Under the pieces are notes generated by a model. That model made no database searches and had not been told where the DNA came from. It saw only the letters and a program-made list of their open reading frames with translations. Below are positions 58,773 through 64,000 of a stretch of DNA of 64,000 bases, piece after piece. Where the stretch lies: contig NC_087079.1 of the NCBI RefSeq assembly GCF_026151205.1, positions 12,390,635-12,454,634 on the forward strand, written 5' to 3'. Origin of the DNA: Bolinopsis microptera. Lineage: Eukaryota > Ctenophora > Tentaculata > Lobata > Bolinopsidae. Within the stretch, counting starts at the first letter, position 1. Each line of letters begins with the position of its first letter. The position numbers were made by a program, and so were the translations under genes.

Positions 58773-60353
58773 TAACAAGGGGTTGCCTAGTACTCTCTAG
58801 CTTCACACAACCCCTTAATCGTAGCATCAAACTGAATGTGGTTTGCGTTTCCTGTTTGTATGTTCCAGGCTCATTTGAAATTTCATTCGTTTATATCAGA
58901 GAACCATTTAAAAAAGCGAATAAGTACTTGAATTTGTAAATCACCAAAATGTATTACCAAATGAAGCAATGTAACTTTGCTTCCAGTCAGATTTTGTCTG
59001 GCAATAAATGCTATTGCTTACAATTCTTGTTCTCGGGGATCTGTCCAATCCCCAATGTTGGTGTTTACTGGACACATTAACATAAGATAACTCCGTCACA
59101 ATTTAGGAAGTCTTCAGCTAAATACCTAGCTCCTGTTCCATGCATTTAAATTCTGTACAGTTGAATGAGCTTATGTCCCCACCAGCATCAAAATTTTTGT
59201 CACCTTAGTGCTAAGTGCACCTTAGTGCTCTTCAGAACCATCTTTCTCATTGTCTCAAAGAAACTGTCCGCTTCTACACAGAACAGACTAGCTCTCCATC
59301 CATTAATACAGCACTGTCAGTCCTTCATTTCTTTCTTTTTCAGAGTTTCACTCCTAGATATTCTCCTCAGTAGGAGAGGATAGTTCAACCAGTATCACGG
59401 TCTTGGTATTGGTATATTTTCTAACTTTTCAATTAATTACGTAAGTTATTCATTTGCAGTCATAGGCCCAAAAATTCATTATGCAATGCCTTACAAGTTA
59501 CCATATGAATTGCATCGGCGGCCGGGAGCATTTCAAATCGCTCATCACCCAGTTCATGCTATCTCTTCCCAATACACCGCCCATTCGAGGTTAAAATCCT
59601 CAGAACTCAAACTCGCTGCTTTGCTGGAGGAATGACAGCTCTCTGAGGTGTGGTTACACAATGTGATGGCCCTGTTAAAGCTTAACGAATCTTAACATAG
59701 GTGAGATAGGTATAGGTTTAAGTAGCATTTAAGCTAGCCCAAGCTGTCGAATAAGCGTTTCGGTTATATTTTTCTCACAAGAATTCAACAGCAAACGTTT
59801 AAGAGAGCGACGGCAATTTGCTTTTGCTTCGTGGACCACCTTGCATCACTACCTTCCCTCTCTGACTGATTATCTCATCTTAGAGTTAGACAGTTCAAAT
59901 AACGCAGCTGCTGGGTTATGTGAAGAGCAGTCTACTAGGTTCTGTGGTTGTAAGTTATGAAAATGATCAAGGGAATGGAATGTTATTGATTATTTTAGTG
60001 CTTTTATATGTTTGAATTCTTATTGGATCGTATAATTTAACCATCGGCAATACAAGATAAGTAGAAATTGTAAAATTTGCAAGATTTTGTAAGATTTGCG
60101 GCATGAACGTGAAAGATTATCCGCAACGCTGCCATATTATTCGCGATTCATGCCCGGCCTTTTACTTATACAAATTCCATTTAGAAACGTGCCAAATACC
60201 TGAGGTACCTCAAAAGAGGACAATGAGAAAGTCTAATCATTAGTAAATTTACCGGCAACAGTAAAGCGGTCGTCACATTGCACTATCAAACCCAATAATC
60301 ATGAACATAGAACACACCATGTTACCATGCTAGATAAAAGCTAACAATTAACA
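58773..60353. other. Non-coding region upstream of the second GPCR
   Basis: No gene recognised. CTTTCTACAG just before 60,365 looks like a splice acceptor for a 5' UTR exon of the GPCR. Confidence 0.4.
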
Positions 60354-60365
60354 ACTTTCTACAGG

Positions 60366-61595
60366 ATGAATACCACGATGGACGCAAAAGAACCTTTACC
60401 ATTAATAGACGAACATGACCGAGCCGCGGATCTTGCCTTTGGAGCTACTCTCACACTTTTCTGTGTCATCGGAACAATCCTTAACATTGGAACTTTTGTG
60501 TATTTCGCAAAGCAGAAAGCCAAGACCCCGAACAAGATATATTTTAAGCGCCTGTACATGGTGATCACATTAAACGATACCCTGATTTGTTGTTCTCTTT
60601 TCCCAGTCATCCAAGCTGCCCTCACCCTGAACCGTGGCCGAAGTATCTATGGAGCTATAGAGCGCCCCACCCTGCTGTTCTTCAACACCAGCTTCTGTGG
60701 AGCTTGGGTAATAGTGTGGTGGACTGTCTCTCAGCTGTCAGTCTTTTTAGTGGGACTACTCAGCGTGTCCCGTTTTGTTGCATTAAAATATCCACAAAAG
60801 CCTCTGAAAACATGGCTGCCATTTGCCTTGCCACCAGGATTCTGCGCAGTGTTTGCCACTTGTTGGATTGTAATCGTGACAACTAAAGTCCAGTTCCCTG
60901 TGTACGGTCAGCATATCCTAACCTGCATTCTCTTCCCATTCTCGGTCTCCTCAGACGAGATACTATCCCACGCTACGGAGATACAGTTGTCTAGTGCAGT
61001 CTACACCACCCTGTTCTATGCCATTGTCCCTAGTGTCATGTTCTTGGTAATCCTCATATCCTGCGCTCTGACTATCCAACTTCTGAGGAAAAGTAACAAG
61101 AGATCAACCTCACGCGCGGGGGGCAACAAGTACACTCTGCACAGAGAAGCAGCTAAAACAGTAGTCCTGATAACAGCTGTCTACATTGTGTGTAACATTC
61201 CTCATGTTGTGTACGTGTGGATGTACATGGTGGATATTTACAGGGGTACGGAGAGTCTGGAGGAGGGGATGGTGGTGCTACAGTATTTGATAGTCTGGCA
61301 GAAAGAAGGGTTAGTGCTGACTGGGGGGACGAGCTTTCTAAGGAACTATGCGGCTCCCATAATCCATCAGTTAAGTGTTGCGTTCAACAGCATGCTCAAT
61401 CCTTTTATCTATTTGGCAAGAATGCGACAATTTAGGAGGAAGGTTCTGGAGTTCTTGAGGGGTCCCAGGAAATCAGATAAATGTCTGGTTCTAGATTTGA
61501 CTCCACACACTTCAAGTTCATCTAAGTTAAATAATGTGAAGATCCGTATTAGCATAATCGCTGAGGATCAAAAGATTTTGCGAACTGAGATTTAA
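60366..61595 (+). CDS. Class A (rhodopsin-family) GPCR
   Basis: Intact 409-codon intronless ORF. Approximate helices: TM1 23-48 (with GTILNIG), TM2 60-85 (LND at 69-71), Cys111 and TM3 111-139, TM4 152-172, Cys187 in the second loop for the disulphide, TM5 210-240, TM6 262-288, TM7 331-351. The DRY motif is SRF (135-137). TM7 has NPFIY (345-349). An N-terminal glycosylation site (NTT) is present. The intracellular loop 3 is basic and the tail is Ser-rich. It couples to G proteins in the plasma membrane; the ligand is not inferable, though the overall layout is peptide-receptor-like. AATAAA stands only 9 bases past the stop (61,604). Nested antisense in the PLD intron. Confidence 0.9.
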   Translation: MNTTMDAKEPLPLIDEHDRAADLAFGATLTLFCVIGTILNIGTFVYFAKQKAKTPNKIYFKRLYMVITLNDTLICCSLFPVIQAALTLNRGRSIYGAIERPTLLFFNTSFCGAWVIVWWTVSQLSVFLVGLLSVSRFVALKYPQKPLKTWLPFALPPGFCAVFATCWIVIVTTKVQFPVYGQHILTCILFPFSVSSDEILSHATEIQLSSAVYTTLFYAIVPSVMFLVILISCALTIQLLRKSNKRSTSRAGGNKYTLHREAAKTVVLITAVYIVCNIPHVVYVWMYMVDIYRGTESLEEGMVVLQYLIVWQKEGLVLTGGTSFLRNYAAPIIHQLSVAFNSMLNPFIYLARMRQFRRKVLEFLRGPRKSDKCLVLDLTPHTSSSSKLNNVKIRISIIAEDQKILRTEI

Positions 61596-62000
61596 ATCAG
61601 GGAAATAAAGATCTGGGCGATATTTTATGCGACTGTGAGACATCAGGCTGAAATATATCTGCTCACTTGAAAATTGAATTTTAATCCAGAACAACCCTAT
61701 CCGTTAATTTCTGGAAAGATTTGGAACCCTCCTATGCAAAATCTGAATAAGGAATGAAAAGAAATTTAATAATTAATTTGAGCTATTGTTGATTACTTTA
61801 ATTTATTGTGCTGCCGGGCTACGCTGCTGACAATGGATTATATTTTGTTTCATGATGACAATACAATACAATTATTCTAATCAATTAACATATAATAGCA
61901 GATAAGCTTATCTAATTAAAAATGTCCTTAATAATTTCCTCTCAAAGCTTGAATTACAGTATTACCAATTAATACAGTGAAATTAAAAGACGATATCCGA

Positions 62001-62008
62001 TATAAAAG
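62001..62008 (+). promoter_or_regulatory. TATA box of the GST-like gene
   Basis: TATAAAAG 82 bases before the start codon. An initiator-like ATCACC lies about 30 bases downstream (near 62,028) and a TCAGTT at 62,040-62,045. This gives a short 5' UTR and a focused promoter. Confidence 0.55.
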
Positions 62009-62089
62009 CCATTAAGACTCACATTAATCACCAGTATTCTCAGTTTTCGTTCAACTCTTGTTTTCGTTTAGACACAAACCTTTCTTACC

Positions 62090-62821
62090 ATGGATGTTGA
62101 CCTACGAACACATCACCCCAAGATCGAAGGGCCCATCCCTTACGAACGTCTCCCCAAGATAGCTAAGATGATGATAAAGTACTGCGGAGTAGAATACGAC
62201 CCCGAGCTGCACTCGCCCAGCATGCACGCAGACGATACACCCCACTGGCTGACTGACGAGGCTCAGGACGTACAGAACGTGCATGTCTACGATCTTGACG
62301 GTAAGATAACAGAGAACTTCATCCTGATGAGGTCTCTGGGCTGGATCACTAACATGATACCCAAGACCTACGAGGGAGCTATGAGGTGCGAGGAGCTGGA
62401 GACTAAGCTGTTCTACCTGATGAACAGGATGACGTGGATGATAAACAAAGTGTGCTATGATCCTGAGAAGGAGGTGTCTTATGATGATAACTACGCTAAG
62501 AACCGTTACAGCAGGAGGTTGAGACTGGAGCTGCCTAAAGTGAACGCTATGATAGCAGTGGAGTGCACCCCTCCTGGGGATCTACTCTGTGGAACCACTC
62601 CTTGTTATGCTGACTTCCTCGCGTACGCCTGTCTCTACGACTTGAAGCAGTTCGTACCTCGTTGCTTCCATGGGATCAACAACAAGCCTGTTACCATGTT
62701 CTTTAGAGCCATGGAGACCTTGCCGGAGCTGAAGGAGTGGTTTGAGGGAGAAGGGGCTAAGGGAGAGTATATCAGACCTCCTAGACCTTCTGTTACTATC
62801 CGTATTGGATACTTCGCTTAA
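62090..62821 (+). CDS. Divergent glutathione S-transferase-like protein
   Basis: Intact, intronless ORF of 243 codons with ACC before ATG. The C-terminal half has the GST helix-capping motif (TTPCYADFLAYACLYD, 169-184), as in mu and sigma classes. The N-terminal half has the thioredoxin-like segment IPYERLPKIAKMMIKYCGV (16-34) and DGKITENFILMRSLG (70-84), where canonical GSTs read QS instead of EN. So glutathione binding may be altered. No obvious catalytic Tyr at the usual first strand. Codon choice is strikingly GC-rich and biased (GAG, AAG, CTG) compared with the AT-rich surroundings, suggesting strong expression. ATTAAA at 63,107 is a possible poly(A) signal. Confidence 0.75.
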   Translation: MDVDLRTHHPKIEGPIPYERLPKIAKMMIKYCGVEYDPELHSPSMHADDTPHWLTDEAQDVQNVHVYDLDGKITENFILMRSLGWITNMIPKTYEGAMRCEELETKLFYLMNRMTWMINKVCYDPEKEVSYDDNYAKNRYSRRLRLELPKVNAMIAVECTPPGDLLCGTTPCYADFLAYACLYDLKQFVPRCFHGINNKPVTMFFRAMETLPELKEWFEGEGAKGEYIRPPRPSVTIRIGYFA

Positions 62822-63308
62822 GTCGTGGATACTTCACTTTGCTTGTAGACAATTCGCTTACTTGGTGTCGGCTGATATATTTAGTGTCATTTGATGGGGA
62901 AAAAGTAACTTTTGATTTTTGAGCATTATTTTGTATGACCGAAATATTTTCCAGTTTTATCTTCGAAAAAGAATGTTGCTATGAATTTTTGCGAAGGAAC
63001 AGTTTCAACGTTTAGATCTACCATATTATTTGTTTTTTGGTATTGTACTGTATTGTAAAGTTATAAATTTGCATAGTACACTGACATTATTTGTTTAATT
63101 TGGTCTCATTAAAGCCAGAAGCTTTGATCAATTTCATTAAAATTAGTCCCGACTTTAGTTCATAGACTATGAAAGAATGGATAACAAGCCGAACTTTCGA
63201 GAAGCGATTTACGTTTGACAAAAGCAAACCAACCCATGGGCATACATAACACTTCTAAACGTAGTATAAAAAACACAGTTCTTTAAAAAGTAAAAGTAAG
63301 ATACTCAC

Positions 63309-63736
63309 ATCACCTGAAGGCAGCTCCCCTTCCTGACAGAGGAAGTTAGGCTGGTAGCACCCCACCGCCATCTCCGTGTCCCTCCTCCCGGACATACTTC
63401 GCTGGTTGATGTTAGCGCTACCCACTATTATATACTCATCATCTGCTATTAGCATCTGGAGGGGTTACTAATTACTCTAATTACTAATTAGTCTAATTAC
63501 TAATTAGTCAGGTTAGTCTTAACAACAATGGATTCCAATTTATGTCACAAAAACAAATTAACTACAAGAAATCAAAAGATGCAAAAATCAAAACTGCCAC
63601 TCTATTTGTAAAAATATCTCCAGGATCTTAACCTTAGAATGCACGTAGATAGGGAAGCGGTTCTTTTCCCTCAGGTGGATCTCAACATCAGTCTCCGGTT
63701 CTGCTAAATCCTCTGGAATTTCATCCCCTCGTACAC
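63309..63736 (-). CDS. Phospholipase D, second HKD motif exons (partial gene)
   Basis: Two minus-strand exons. 63,736-63,633 (104 nt; starts with the last two bases of a split codon) ends RFPIYVHSK. 63,455-63,309 (49 codons) begins [20 protein letters not shown] and ends PSGD. Together they form the HxKxxxxD catalytic motif (H-S-K-M-L-I-A-D) with its [10 protein letters not shown] follow-on and the [12 protein letters not shown] segment, all diagnostic of the C-terminal half of PLD. Borders are GT-AG (donors GTTAAG and GTGAGT). The exon end (phase 0, ...GD) continues naturally into VAAFRKSLW of the exon at 38,136. The first HKD motif and any C2 domain must lie beyond 64,000. Confidence 0.92.
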
Positions 63737-64000
63737 CTGGGTTTCAAATGTTTTACACTTGTGTTTAATTCTAATACTGTCGATATCACAAAATTATACC
63801 TTCCAGAATTATAGTCATGGATACTCTCTGGGCTTTATTTTTTTGGCACGTGACAGATCTATCAAATGATCAGCGTGCAACAGCGACCAATCAAATCCAT
63901 AAATCATTGTCATGTGTCAAAACATGGTATAAGAAATTATTACTATCCTACCGATGCAGTAAAATGATAGATAATCAGTCGGGTGGGTGTCGAGTCCTTC
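63737..64000. other. PLD intron sequence at the window edge
   Basis: No further PLD exon could be firmly placed. A candidate tiny exon on the minus strand near 63,806-63,833 would be in phase but is too short to call. Confidence 0.3.

Noticed and set aside
60587-60886. 99-aa ORF inside the second GPCR
   Set aside because: Alternate frame of the intact receptor gene.

Overview
The window reads as animal nuclear DNA. It is AT-rich, has GT-AG introns, rhodopsin-family GPCRs, an MFS transporter and a GST-like enzyme, and carries many eukaryotic transposons (hAT, mariner-like, non-LTR, LTR and several foldback/MITE families). I cannot name the species. The gene content fits an early-branching or other non-vertebrate metazoan, and that is inference. 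The most unusual gene for an animal is a phospholipase D whose C-terminal end resembles the plant C2-type enzymes.

Left third (1-29,150): almost entirely repeats. A ~1.1 kb unit occurs twice (from 1 and from 5,907). The first copy is split by a 2,462-bp transposon (783-3,244) that carries a possible three-exon small gene. A decayed hAT element (4,102-5,687), a TTAA-flanked foldback element (7,911-9,282), many copies of one ~0.9-1.1 kb repeat family (10.7-27.2 kb), a purine-rich minisatellite, a probably low-quality sequence tract (18.7-20.8 kb) and a large (TCC)n array (23.2-25.7 kb) follow. A broken mariner-like transposase lies at 28.4-28.9 kb.

Middle (29,190-36,650): one GPCR gene (30,276-31,702) has a signal peptide and a frameshift in its extracellular part. 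Copies of the same repeat lie on both sides of it. A decayed copy of its own 5' end lies downstream. Two MITEs with recognisable target duplications and a 5'-truncated non-LTR retrotransposon complete the block.

Right part (36,979-63,736): exons of one phospholipase D gene on the minus strand lie at both edges. The exon ending at 63,309 joins in phase and in protein homology to the exon starting at 38,136, so the intron between them would be about 25 kb. Four plus-strand genes sit inside that intron: a single-pass membrane protein (40,254-41,543), an MFS transporter (50,456-53,916), a second GPCR (60,366-61,595) and a GST-like protein (62,090-62,821). An 8.56-kb LTR retrotransposon (41,878-50,441, target duplication CTTTT) has inserted just upstream of the first recognised MFS exon. 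The MFS gene holds two minisatellites grown out of its own exon ends, one at a 3' splice site and one at the stop codon.

No CRISPR arrays, rRNA or tRNA genes were recognised. Repeat limits are by eye and may be off by tens of bases unless a target duplication is given.
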